Positions 20,515 to 29,103 of a DNA stretch of 64,000 nucleotides are shown piece after piece. Position 1 is the first letter of the stretch; each line of letters begins with the position of its first letter. The notes under the pieces are model-generated. The model worked only from the letters and a program-made list of their open reading frames with translations. It was not told where the DNA came from and did no database searches. The position numbers and the translations under genes were made by a program. Source of the stretch: Isochrysis galbana (taxonomy: Eukaryota > Haptophyta > Isochrysidales > Isochrysidaceae); the NCBI GenBank assembly GCA_018136815.1, contig CM030941.1:623528-687527 (forward strand). The letters are read 5' to 3'.

Positions 20515-20640
20515 CTTTCCTCTCTCTTTCTCTCTCTCTCAAGGGGGGGGAAGGGGGGGGGGGGGGGGCGGAGGCGAAAGGAGCGCACCCTGAGAGAGCG
20601 CTCGGGGAGTTGCGGCCCTACTAAGTAAAGTACCCTTGGG
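19095..20640. repeat. Long purine/pyrimidine simple-sequence region
   Basis: (GA)n at 19168-19194, CT-rich 19280-19330, a G run 19403-19432, CT-rich 19575-19750, and GA with a repeated GAGGAAAGACGAGAGAGA unit at 20005-20125. Further on are C and G runs at 20210-20360 and (CT)n at 20443-20545. Long frames across it encode only S/L/R/E/G low-complexity peptides and are not genes. Confidence 0.85.
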
Positions 20641-20980
20641 GCGGGGGGGGGGGGGCGGGGGGGTTCCGGCGGAAGAGCCGCTCAACGGCTCGCCCCGCCC
20701 GACGGGCACGCCGCACACCACTCCGCACCGCACCCGCGATCACTTCTTACAAAAAAAGGGAGGATCAACGACTCTAGAGTCTGTAGGAAGTACCTGGAAA
20801 GAAGTGCTTCCCGTGGGAAAAGCTGACACTGCTGCAGTTGGGCTGTCCCAGTCGGCGTAGGGGTCCTCTCAAGGTGGGTACGTGCGGGCTTTCCCTTGAA
20901 GGAGACCCTACAAGGCATATACGTATACAGCATATACACGCCAAGCCCCAAAACTGTGTATCATACACAGGTCGCTGAGG
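20641..20980. other. Stretch without recognised gene
   Basis: G-rich start, then mixed sequence. No gene is seen. Confidence 0.5.
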
Positions 20981-22430
20981 TAGGGCGGTCAAACAGTGTT
21001 TTTTTTATAAGGGGTGAAAAAATGACCATCTCAGAATTGAGGAAATTTGAGGATTTTTCACGGTAGAAAGTTCCCAATACACCCAACTAGCACATATCCG
21101 GGGTCCATTAGGACCCGGACCCCCCCTTGGGCCCCCACAAGAAAACGTCGTAATCAAAAAAAGACAGAAGACGCTAAAATCGCAAAAGCTTGAAAAGCTC
21201 AACTTCAAGTCGAGACCGGGCGCGCTGCGTGCCCATTTTCGACGATCCATCCGGATGGGAGACCCCGCCAGATACTAAATACACAGGCCCCACCCGCATG
21301 GTCACGCCAATCGGACAGGCCGCGCCCCGAAACCTCGTCGAAATCACCCATCCGCCGAGCCCATTGAACGTTGAGCCGTCGCCGAGTGAGGCGGTCGACC
21401 CTGTAGAGTAGACCTGAGGGAGAAGCAATCCACTTAGTAGTAGAATCATTTTCCGCCAGGTCGGATGTGGCGCCGTCGGAGAGGGCTTGTTGTGCGTGGT
21501 AGTCTAGGCGAGTAGCCTCAACAATCTCATCGAGCGTGGGCGTGCCCACGGCGAGGTAGTCGGCCGAGATAGAGGCCGTGTCGACGGTGGTCAGCCTCGC
21601 TCACGTGTTCCCAAGCGCTGTCTTCGAGCGGGTGGGCATGGGGGTCGAGCTTCGGGTAGCCCGAGGTCCCGAGGAAGGTGAGCTCAGCTCGCTCGCGGAA
21701 TGGATCTACGAGCAGCGACTCGTCTGACGGAGCGGTTGATGGCGCCGCAGTGTTCGAAGGGTCTTGCGGAGACTCGGAGGAGCCGCCGGATCCGACGAAA
21801 TGGACCCCTTGTGCCTTGTGGGCCAAAAGAGGTTCCCGCTGCTCCCATGGACGGAGGGGGGGCGGGACTGTGAGAGGGCGCGGTCGTAGGCGCCAAGACG
21901 GAATTTGTGCTTGTCGAACACGCGATGACTACAGGCTCATAGGCAGAGGGCCGTTCGATCGAGCCGGCAGCTGACGCGGTCGTGGAAGGATCGTTGTTTG
22001 TTGCTTGCGGGAAGATGTCTGAGAGGTCATAGTAGAAGTCGGGTCTGACAGTGTCTGCCATCGGGCGCTACGAGCGATGAGGTAGACTGAAGGTCGGAAG
22101 ATTGCGACGCGTGGCGTCAGAGGGTACAGACGAGGCTAGCTAACGAGCTAGTGGACTAGTGGAAGAGAGGGAGAATGAGAATGAGAGCTTCTTAGGTCCG
22201 AGGTAGACACGGGAGACTACAGCACATGGACTAAAAAAGTCTGAGGGCGAAGAACCACACAGACTAACCCAAACGGAGCGAAAACTAAGCACACCTGGAC
22301 GGACGGCCAGGCGTCGGCACCAGGGCAATACAGCAACGCGCAGGCATGCAACAGAGGGGTCGGCACAACGAGGGCAGACCTCGCTGGGGAGCTACGACCG
22401 AGGGACGAGAGAAGACAGAAGACAGTCATG
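20981..22430 (-). mobile_element. Decayed retroelement-like repeat ending TAGGGCGGTCAAACA
   Basis: Read on the minus strand, the frame from ATG 22061 (MADTVRPDFYYDLSDIFPQA) continues through two frameshifts into SPQDPSNTAAPSTAPSDESL, then TPTLDEIVEATRLDYHAQQA and KWIASPSGLLYRVDRLT, stopping at 21205. The last part resembles the sequence before the zinc-binding integrase start in Ty3-type polyproteins (question-marked). The terminal 390 bp (20981-21372) recur inverted at 53190-53611. The end reads TAGGGCGGTCAAACAG on the plus strand. Confidence 0.45.
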
Positions 22431-23721
22431 GAACCTTTGATGACATCGAGAGAAAGTCAGAGAAGAGGCGGTATACCAATCAACGAGACCTTGTGTCGCA
22501 TTCGCGAATCGACGCTCGTTAGGCTTCTCTCTCCTCTTCGTTCGGTATTTATCGTTATAATTCTCTCGTTCTCGTTCTCGGTCAAAAACTTCGCGTGGAC
22601 GCCTAGGATCTAGGGTTGTGGAGCGCCCTCTCTCTTTCTCTCGAAGAGAAGGGAAGTTTCCCCACCTTTCTTCCTCCCAGGCGCCTCGCAAAAGGTTTAA
22701 TTCGCTATCTTTCCGCGTTTCTTTACCTGCTTCTGGGGGCAATCAGGTTTGGTTTGCCATCTCCCCTCGGAGATCGATTTAGGTTCGCTGCTTGGGTGAG
22801 GGAATCTTTCTCCTTGGTCCTTGGTTTGCCATCTCCCCTTGGAGATTGATTTAGATTCGCTGCTTTGGTTTTGGGTTATCTTTCCCCTTGATGCAAGTTG
22901 CATGGAAGCCCTTGGTCCCGTTGGTTTTTGGTTTTCTCCTCCCTTGGTTGCTACTCGGGGTTGCTCGATAGAAACGTCTAGAAGGTCCACGCTCAACAGC
23001 AAGATTTCTTCGATTGCAAGGATACCTCGCTGCGATCTGTATCCAATGTGATCGCCGTGGTTGCGCGACATAACGTTCCTCTTCGACTTTCCGCCTTGGT
23101 GGCAAAATCCAAAGCGAAGACACGCTCCGACCGTCGCTGCGGATTCTCTCTCTCTCTCGCTCTCTCTCTCTGTCTCTCGCGACGTGTTTGAGTTACCGGC
23201 GATGTGGGGTCTCGGTTATTTCATGTTTTGCTTGGTTTGGGTGAATGATTCTAGTGTGTTCGTGAGTCGGTGTCGCAGCATCGTTGGATCCGACGTCTTG
23301 TCGTCAGTCGTCATCCGTCGCTCTCGCTCTCGTCGCTCTCGCTCTCGTAACACTCGTACCCTACAAACTCTCCTTACCTCACCAGCCCCTGCCAACACAG
23401 CCCTCCTCTCACTCACCCTCGCCTCTCGCCTCTCGCTCGATGTCGCTCTCGCCGCCGTCCTCGCCCTCGCTCAAGCCCGCCTGCCCGCCTTCCTCTGCTG
23501 ACGGGCCTCAGCCCGTCAGCGTCTCCGAAGTCGTCTCCTCCGCCGCGCCTGCCGCCGGTCTGCCTCCTTCCTCATTGCCCTCAGGCCCCATGGGCCATCC
23601 CAATTCGTCACCTTGAGGCTTAAAATAGCCCACAGGTAGTTAGAAGTAAAAGCCTGTCATCGTATGAAATACGACAGTATAGCGGGTTACTCTATTTAGA
23701 GCTTCCAGGTAACCCTCGGGC
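22431..23721 (+). mobile_element. Family B ORF1 fragment interrupted by a solo LTR
   Basis: At 22427-22490 the reading (M)EPLMTSRESQRRGGIPINET matches the family B copy at 45010-44900 (MEHLMTSRESKRRGGISIDE). The match resumes at 23611-23690 (AGGCTTAAAATAGCCCACAG...GTATGAAATACGACAG) after the LTR. The comparison shows the uninterrupted order ...GAGACCTTG|AGGCTTAAA. Confidence 0.7.
22494..23610 (+). mobile_element. Solo LTR-like insertion, TG...CA, TSD CCTTG
   Basis: It starts TGTCGCATTCGCGAATCGAC and ends CCCAATTCGTCA. The duplication CCTTG is at 22489-22493 and 23611-23615. At 1117 bp it is longer than the copy at 5873-6691 because of extra sequence around 22740-23270. The empty site is visible in the family B copy near 44885 (minus strand). 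Confidence 0.82.
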
Positions 23722-23945
23722 CCTAGATGGGAAATACGGTGCTGGGGCCTGCAAATACAGCCAAATACATATGTATTTGGCCTCTGGCCTCTGGCCTCTG
23801 GCCTCCTGCCTCCTGCCTCCGGCCAAATACATTTCAAATACAAATACATTCGAGGCCTACAACCCAGGACGCGCTTCAAATACAGCCAAATACACATGTA
23901 TTTGGCCTCTGGCCAAATACGGTAAATACGTATATCCCATCTAGG
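23722..23945. mobile_element. hAT-like MITE, 224 bp, 8-bp TSD
   Basis: Terminal inverted repeats CCTAGATGGGAAATACG...(C)GTATATCCCATCTAGG are flanked by CCTCGGGC (23714-23721) and CCTCGGAC (23946-23953). The interior is made of CAAATACAGCCAAATACATA-type palindromic words. The second copy is at 47998-48168. The 8-bp duplication suggests the hAT superfamily. It is non-coding. Confidence 0.8.
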
Positions 23946-24100
23946 CCTCGGACATTCTCCCAGATGCGTCTAAGATTCGTCTGCCTCCTTACAGAGGCGG
24001 CATGTGCCGTCGCGTCCCGCGTAATTATTTTTATCCACGACTTGTAATAGACGCCTCTGCAGTGAAGAGTCAACTCCCAACTGTCGGGACGCCGCGGGGG

Positions 24101-24916
24101 ATGGCGACCGCACGGCCGGAGCTGCTAGTCATCCTGTCGCTCGCGCGGAGCGCATGGGCGGACGAGACGTACGCGGCGTCGACAGGCTACTGCAACGATA
24201 AGAGCACTTCGTGTGCTGGATGGGCCAAGAGCGGGGAGTGCCAGGGCGAGAACAGCGAGATGCTTGCGCGGATGTGCCCGCTGTCGTGTTCCACTTGCCA
24301 GCTGGAGTGCGCGGACAAGCATGAGTTCTGCGGCAGCTGGGCGAAGAAGGGAGACTGCGCGACCAACCCTGGGTACATGATTAAGGAGTGTCCCACTTCC
24401 TGCGGCATCTGCACACCCACCTGCAAGGACATCCACACCGACTGTCCCGGCTGGAGCTCTGCTGGCGCGTGCGGTGAGAACCCCAGCTACATGCTGAAGA
24501 CGTGCCCTGTTTCGTGCGGCGTGTGCAAGGACGAGTGCAAAGACACGCATCCAGACTGTCCGGGTTGGGCCCTCTCGGGCCACTGTTTCAAGAACCCTGG
24601 CTTTGTCCTCAAAACCTGTCCTGCAAGTTGCGAGGTTTGTGGGGACTCTCTCTGCGCTGACAAGAATGTCACACAGTGCGAGATCTGGGGACCGGATCAG
24701 TGCAGCCTCAACCCAGGTGCCATGCTGCGCGATTGCCCCAAGACATGTGGTGTCTGTAGCTCCGTCTGCTACGACAAGGAGGAGGCCTGCGGCGACTGGG
24801 CCAGCAAGGGAGAATGTGAAGCGAACCCCGCGTCAATGCTAGCCTTGTGTCCACAGAGTTGCGGGGTGTGCCAGGAGCTGGAAAAGTATAAGAAGGAGAT
24901 CAAGGACGAGATCTAA
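24101..24916 (+). CDS. Secreted protein with six ShKT domains
   Basis: The 271-residue single-exon product starts at ATG 24101 (MATARPELLVILSLARSAWA), which is a signal peptide; the frame extends further upstream but that part is not signal-like. Six consecutive ~35-residue six-cysteine ShKT modules follow, each of the form C.D....C..W...G.C..NP..ML..CP.SC..C, beginning at about residues 27, 66, 103, 140, 178 and 215. A charged tail (ELEKYKKEIKDEI) closes the protein. In the family, ShKT modules occur as extracellular binding modules, often attached to oxidoreductases or proteases. Here there is no catalytic domain, so an extracellular-matrix, adhesive or binding role is inferred. The pore-blocking residues of animal toxin members are not evident, and a toxin role is not suggested. 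The fifth module is the most divergent (CEIWGPDQC). Confidence 0.88.
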   Translation: MATARPELLVILSLARSAWADETYAASTGYCNDKSTSCAGWAKSGECQGENSEMLARMCPLSCSTCQLECADKHEFCGSWAKKGDCATNPGYMIKECPTSCGICTPTCKDIHTDCPGWSSAGACGENPSYMLKTCPVSCGVCKDECKDTHPDCPGWALSGHCFKNPGFVLKTCPASCEVCGDSLCADKNVTQCEIWGPDQCSLNPGAMLRDCPKTCGVCSSVCYDKEEACGDWASKGECEANPASMLALCPQSCGVCQELEKYKKEIKDEI

Positions 24917-25373
24917 TTTTGAATTGCGGCGTGCTACAAGTCACTCCTCATTCCGTGTCAACATGTACAGCACACAACTTCTCCCGTATTTGCGCACCAA
25001 TGGTACTGGAGCACACACACTCACCTTTCATCGGGTTCAAGCATGTCATCACGACCGTTTGGAACGATCAAAGAGAGATAGGCCTCAAGGCTAGGGGAGA
25101 TTGAGACAGATAGGGGGCAACGTAGTGATCGGCGGCCGGCGCTCATTCTGGAGCATCATCATTCATGTGAATCATTCCTCATGTTGCACGCGATTTTGGA
25201 TCGCATTGCCGAGCACGTGGTGTCCGGGCCGTGTGGACGCCGGACACCCGGGTACGCGGACGAGGATGGATAGGGGGTATCGCGGCGAATGGGGATTTTT
25301 GGGGAGAGGTTGAGAGAGCGCGCGCCGGTCCACCTTTGAAAAAACCCACCGTGTGCAGAGGGGGTTGTGCAGC
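24917..25373. other. Stretch without recognised gene
   Basis: Mixed sequence with a short inverted motif near 25220-25260 (GTCCGGGCCGTGTGGACGCC / GGACACCCGGG). No gene is seen. Confidence 0.5.
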
Positions 25374-25628
25374 GTGATGCTTTGGATCACCCTGCTGGTG
25401 GCAGTGGCGCTAATGGCGAGCGCGACGATTCATAGTCTATTGAAGCAGGGCGGCGATTCGCCGGGAGCCATAAGCGGCGCAGGTGCAATGGGGGGCGGCG
25501 CAGCCCCCACATCTACCGCGGCGCAGACGCGATCAAGGTGTGAGTGCGGCTATCACAGCCGCACACTCTGCAGCTGCTTAGCTTTGGTTTTCTTTATGTA
25601 TCGCCCCTGTGCAAGAAAATGCCATTAA
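25374..25628 (+). CDS. Possible small membrane protein
   Basis: From ATG 25377 the frame reads MLWITLLVAVALMASATIHS (signal anchor or signal peptide), then a G/A/S-rich linker, and ends in C-rich sequence with a second hydrophobic patch (CLALVFFMYRPCARKCH). A donor-like AAG|GTGTGAG at about 25538 and acceptors near 25575 would shorten it without changing the frame or the end. No family is recognised. The length (~84 residues or fewer) and lack of conservation evidence keep confidence low. Confidence 0.3.
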   Translation: MMLWITLLVAVALMASATIHSLLKQGGDSPGAISGAGAMGGGAAPTSTAAQTRSRCECGYHSRTLCSCLALVFFMYRPCARKCH

Positions 25629-25949
25629 ATGCCGCAATTGTTGCCGTTCGACCCTCAAAACTTTTGTTTCCGGAGTTGCGGGGGTAAAAACAAATCTGGA
25701 CCACATGTTGCACTTTCTCATAAGTTGCACCTGGACAAATAATGAGGCCAGAAGCGTCGTTCATTTGGTCCCACCCTGCACCCTGCCAAGGGCAAGGGCA
25801 AGGGCGTGAGACATCAATACCGGTAGATACCTCACCTACTTTTGTCTTCTCGTTGGGGGACGCGCAGGGGGGCCATTTGCCATCAAAAAGGGGACACAAT
25901 ATAGGGGCGGCCGAAAAATGTAAAATATATCTGCCCTCTCACTCTCACT
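25629..25949. other. Stretch without recognised gene
   Basis: It contains a short (GGGCAA)n stretch near 25790 and ACTCTC repeats at 25940-25957. No gene is seen. Confidence 0.5.
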
Positions 25950-26192
25950 CTCACTCACCGCGACTGCCGGCCGCTCTCTGATGGCTGATGGCGGGCCGCG
26001 GGCCACGGCCACGGGCCGTGGCTTGTGCACACACACCTGATCCGTCTTCCGTCTTGGCCGCTGCTCGCGGGCGCTTCGGCGGCGTTTCGTTGGCCATGGC
26101 CCGTTCGGCCGGCTCGGAGGGGGTGACGGCACAAGAGGAGGAGAGCCACGCACGCTCCATGACCCTATCTTCTATCTTTTTTAAAGATAGTT
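25950..26192 (-). mobile_element. Family B 5' end fragment, hit by a family A insertion
   Basis: On the minus strand, hairpin CTATCTTTAAAAAAGATAG leads to GGTCATGGAGCGTGCG (ATG at 26162) and a frame MERAWLSSSCAVTPSEPAE.. with the motif PPKRPRAAAK, then GATCAG|GTGTGTG. A complete family A element inserted in this hairpin region, and its TSD TTTTTTAAAGATAGTTT is part of the stem. Confidence 0.65.
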
Positions 26193-26193
26193 T

Positions 26194-27741
26194 CAACTAA
26201 GTTTATACTTAGACGCGATGGAGCGCGCCGCCGCGACTCCCCTCTCCTTCGGGCCCCCCGCCGAGGGCGCCCCACCAGCGACCATGGAGCAGCCGCTATC
26301 GAAGCGGCCGCGTCCGCCCACCGAGGCCGAGCAGGTGCGTGCGACTCCGGTCGCGCCACACGGCCCGTGGCCCCGGCCACACCACCCATGGCAGCCATGC
26401 TGGCCTCCCCCATGGGGGACAGCAGGCTGCTGGAAGCATCCCATCAATGCCAGGCTCATGCAGCCACCCTTCCATTGGGCATGCCTTATGGCAGAGGCCC
26501 CTCTCGCCCTGGCAAGGGTCGCGCTGCTCCGGCAGCGCGGCCCGAGGCCGGGTGGCCCTTATGGGCACATCATCCACTCCACTTCAACGCACAACACACT
26601 CTCCAGAAGCACCCCCTCACACTCAGCACGCAACACACATGAGACACAAAGGTACGACCCCCCTGGGAGAGACCAGCGCCGAATGACACCGCCTACTGCC
26701 CGCGCCCGCACGACACTGAGTACGGACACCCCCGACCCCGCCTCACAGGGACAAGACTCCGACGAAGACAACATCATCACAGACTCAGACGCCAACTTCG
26801 AGCTCTCATTCCACCAGGCCGGAGACATCATAATCCAGGACACGACGGTGTATGCCGCCATCGTCGAACTTCTCCTAGAACTCGAGGGAGTTGACCCCGA
26901 GCCAGACTTCTGGGCCCGCTCGGCGAGGGGCCCGTGGCACATAGCAGTCAACGAAGACTGCGCGCAACAGTTCAAGGCCAAATACGGCGACCTCACCATC
27001 ATCCGCGTCTTGGGCCAAGACATCCCCGTGCGCGTCAGCAGATCGACGACTCAAAAAATCAAAGACAGACTATTCGCATACCCGAATTCCCCGACGCCGG
27101 ATAGCCTTAAAGCCCTCTACCTAATAGCATGGAGATACATCATAAGCGACTTCTACAAAGTGGAATTCGAAAATCACACCTTCCACCACGTACCGGTTAT
27201 CGAAAGAGTCCTAAGCAGGTTCACGGCCCTCGTCAGAGGTCGGGAACCTCCGGACAACTTCTTAACCGCACGCACGCGCAAGGCCTCCCTGGGAAGGAAG
27301 CCGAAAATCAAATCTCCACACGACCTCAGCGCCCCTGTCTTCTTAACTAACAACAAAGGCGCCCTAGTCATGAGCACGAATCTATCTCTGGTAGCGGAAG
27401 CCCTCAACATAGCAGAGCGACTAGCCTAACCAAGCGACCCCGCGCCGCGAGCCGCCCACCATCCTAAAGTAGGCCCTAGACACACTGACCACAGCTGCCT
27501 GACACCCAGCACAAGGAGCAAACACACAATAGCCGGTAGCCCGATGGCATAGGAGGAAGGCGCGAAACAGGCCATCGCGAATCGGCACACACCGTCTGCC
27601 ACTGGAGACCCACGACACCCAGCCCCTAGGTAGAGCACGAGGGGACGAGCCGCAAGGCAGGTGTAGGGGGAGTGAAGGGAAACGGGCGAGGCTGCGAAAA
27701 TACCGTGCAGGGTCGCGCGCGCGGCGAGAATATTAAGAAGT
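26194..27741 (+). mobile_element. Complete family A ORF1-only retroelement, 17-bp TSD
   Basis: A 1548-bp insertion is flanked by TTTTTTAAAGATAGTTT at 26177-26193 and 27742-27758. The 5' hairpin CTAAGTTTATACTTAG sits right at the edge, then ATG at 26218. The 3' end is CGCGCGCGGCGAGAATATTA followed by AGAAG and a T run. It carries one intact ORF (403 residues) and nothing resembling reverse transcriptase, endonuclease or RNase H. Confidence 0.88.
26218..27429 (+). CDS. ORF1-like protein of a family A retroelement (intact)
   Basis: The 403-residue product starts MERAAATPLSFGPPAEGAPP. A basic nuclear-localisation-like motif LSKRPRPPTEAEQ is near residues 27-40. A long low-complexity, S/T/P-rich linker leads to the conserved core at about 190-260 (NFELSFHQAGDIIIQDTTVY, AAIVELLLELEGVDPEPDFW, GPWHIAVNEDC) and a C-terminal domain (LKALYLIAWRYIISDFYKVE; GRKPKIKSPHDLSAPVFL; VAEALNIAERLA). 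Related but damaged copies are at 11916-10487, 36936-37616, 44993-44553, 52690-53130 and 56250-56394. The family is not one I recognise. Its place at the head of LINE-like elements suggests an RNA- or single-strand-binding ORF1p analogue. Codons are GC-rich except in the C-terminal domain. Confidence 0.75.
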   Translation: MERAAATPLSFGPPAEGAPPATMEQPLSKRPRPPTEAEQVRATPVAPHGPWPRPHHPWQPCWPPPWGTAGCWKHPINARLMQPPFHWACLMAEAPLALARVALLRQRGPRPGGPYGHIIHSTSTHNTLSRSTPSHSARNTHETQRYDPPGRDQRRMTPPTARARTTLSTDTPDPASQGQDSDEDNIITDSDANFELSFHQAGDIIIQDTTVYAAIVELLLELEGVDPEPDFWARSARGPWHIAVNEDCAQQFKAKYGDLTIIRVLGQDIPVRVSRSTTQKIKDRLFAYPNSPTPDSLKALYLIAWRYIISDFYKVEFENHTFHHVPVIERVLSRFTALVRGREPPDNFLTARTRKASLGRKPKIKSPHDLSAPVFLTNNKGALVMSTNLSLVAEALNIAERLA

Positions 27742-27758
27742 TTTTTTAAAGATAGTTT

Positions 27759-28990
27759 AGTCCCTTGCTAGCGCATGAAGCATGAAAAACTTTCCCTTAG
27801 TATCCTCCCCTTCTGGTATTCGCCCCTTTACTCCTTCCCCTTTTGTTGCTAGGTTGGTTGATCGCCTGACGTGAGTTGGAGCCTGAGAGAGTGCCGAGGC
27901 AAGGCGCCCCCCCATGAATTGTGAATTGTGAGCACTCGGTATAAACATAGTTAAGTCTCCGGATACTTATGACTTATGAAAAAGCTCCTGTCCGCACCAC
28001 GTGTAAGGAGGTGAACAATGTCCCTTCCACGGAAAGCCAACTCATGGTCGGAGTATCGTCTTTGATCAAGTGTTTTGTCGAAAACCTTCCTAGCTCGTGT
28101 TGGCTGCGCGAAGTCGCGCAGCTTTGCACAGCTTCGTGAATATTCGATTGCGTAAGCACTAGTTAGTATCGATTTGCTTTCGAGAATGCGATACCACCGT
28201 AGTGGATTCTATAGAAATCCGTTTTGGTGTGCCTCCACGCTAGTACGTAGGTATAATATTTTCAAAGAGGGTGGCGTGGGGTACTCCAGGTATATGAAGA
28301 GTCTGACTAGCTCGCCATTTTGTCTTCCGACCGTCGACCGTGAGTTGTGCCCGGCCTGAACCCGGCGAGCTTGTGGAGTAGCAACCCCACAGCCAACGCA
28401 GTGAGCACAGCGTGAATGTTAACATGATTTGTGTGGCTCGAGGAGTGGAGTGGCTGTGGCTGTGTGTGTGGAGTGAGACTCAAAGGAATGTTGTGACCAA
28501 GTATGGGGCACACCAGGGACACCCAGGCTCACAAAGGGCTGAGCACGGGGGGCACTGGGGCTGGAGGGAGGCGAGGCACCAGCGGGGACACCGCCAGCAC
28601 GAACATGGGGCGACGCGGGGCGGGACAGCTTGCCCAGAGCCCCTGGGAGTGCGGCCATGGGGGCGACTCTCGGGAACTCTGGACACAAACAAGAGAAAGA
28701 GCGGGAGCAACACCCGGGACACGGGGAAAGCGCAAACAAGGAAACAAAGGGCGCGCACACACAAGAAAACAAGGGAGGGGGATCGAGCATGATCAACCCC
28801 GACCTAACACACTTGGGGAGAGAGAGAGAAAAGGGGGGGGGGGGGGGATCGGGGGATCCCGATCGGACGGAGGGGACGCGGACGAAAACTCGCAAAGGGG
28901 GGAAACCAAGGGAGAGAGGCTCCCTTGGGGAAACCTAAGGGCGGCTCTCCCCCTAACCGCGACAATTTGTATCGTAGTTGGCGGAAGAGT
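27759..28990 (-). mobile_element. Decayed ORF1 retroelement (family B-like)
   Basis: On the minus strand from about 28975 a leader resembling that at 4085 is followed by a frame with MAALPGALGKLSRPASPHVR.. and, near 28330-28170, a damaged C-terminal domain readable as LAWRHTKTDFYRIHYGGIAF. That segment matches LAWRYIITDFYRIHYDGIAF of the copy at 36936-37616. Many stops and shifts are present, and no clear ends or duplication. A C/G run lies at 28833-28850. Confidence 0.5.
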
Positions 28991-29103
28991 ACACGACTTG
29001 TATGTAATATCCTTTCGCTGAGGGGTAACCTTTGTTTGGCCACCCTGCCCCTCCCGCCTTCATCTCCTAAGCCTTACTGTGCGGGCAATCGCATAGACCT
29101 ATT
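28991..29103. other. Short 3' intergenic
   Basis: This is the 3' flank of the helicase gene. Nothing is seen. Confidence 0.5.

Noticed and set aside
19095..20640. Many long open frames on both strands
   Set aside because: They come from (GA)n, (CT)n and G/C runs and encode only low-complexity peptides.
24101..24916. ShK-type toxin gene
   Set aside because: Six-module secreted protein without the short mature peptide layout; the domain is common in non-toxin extracellular proteins.
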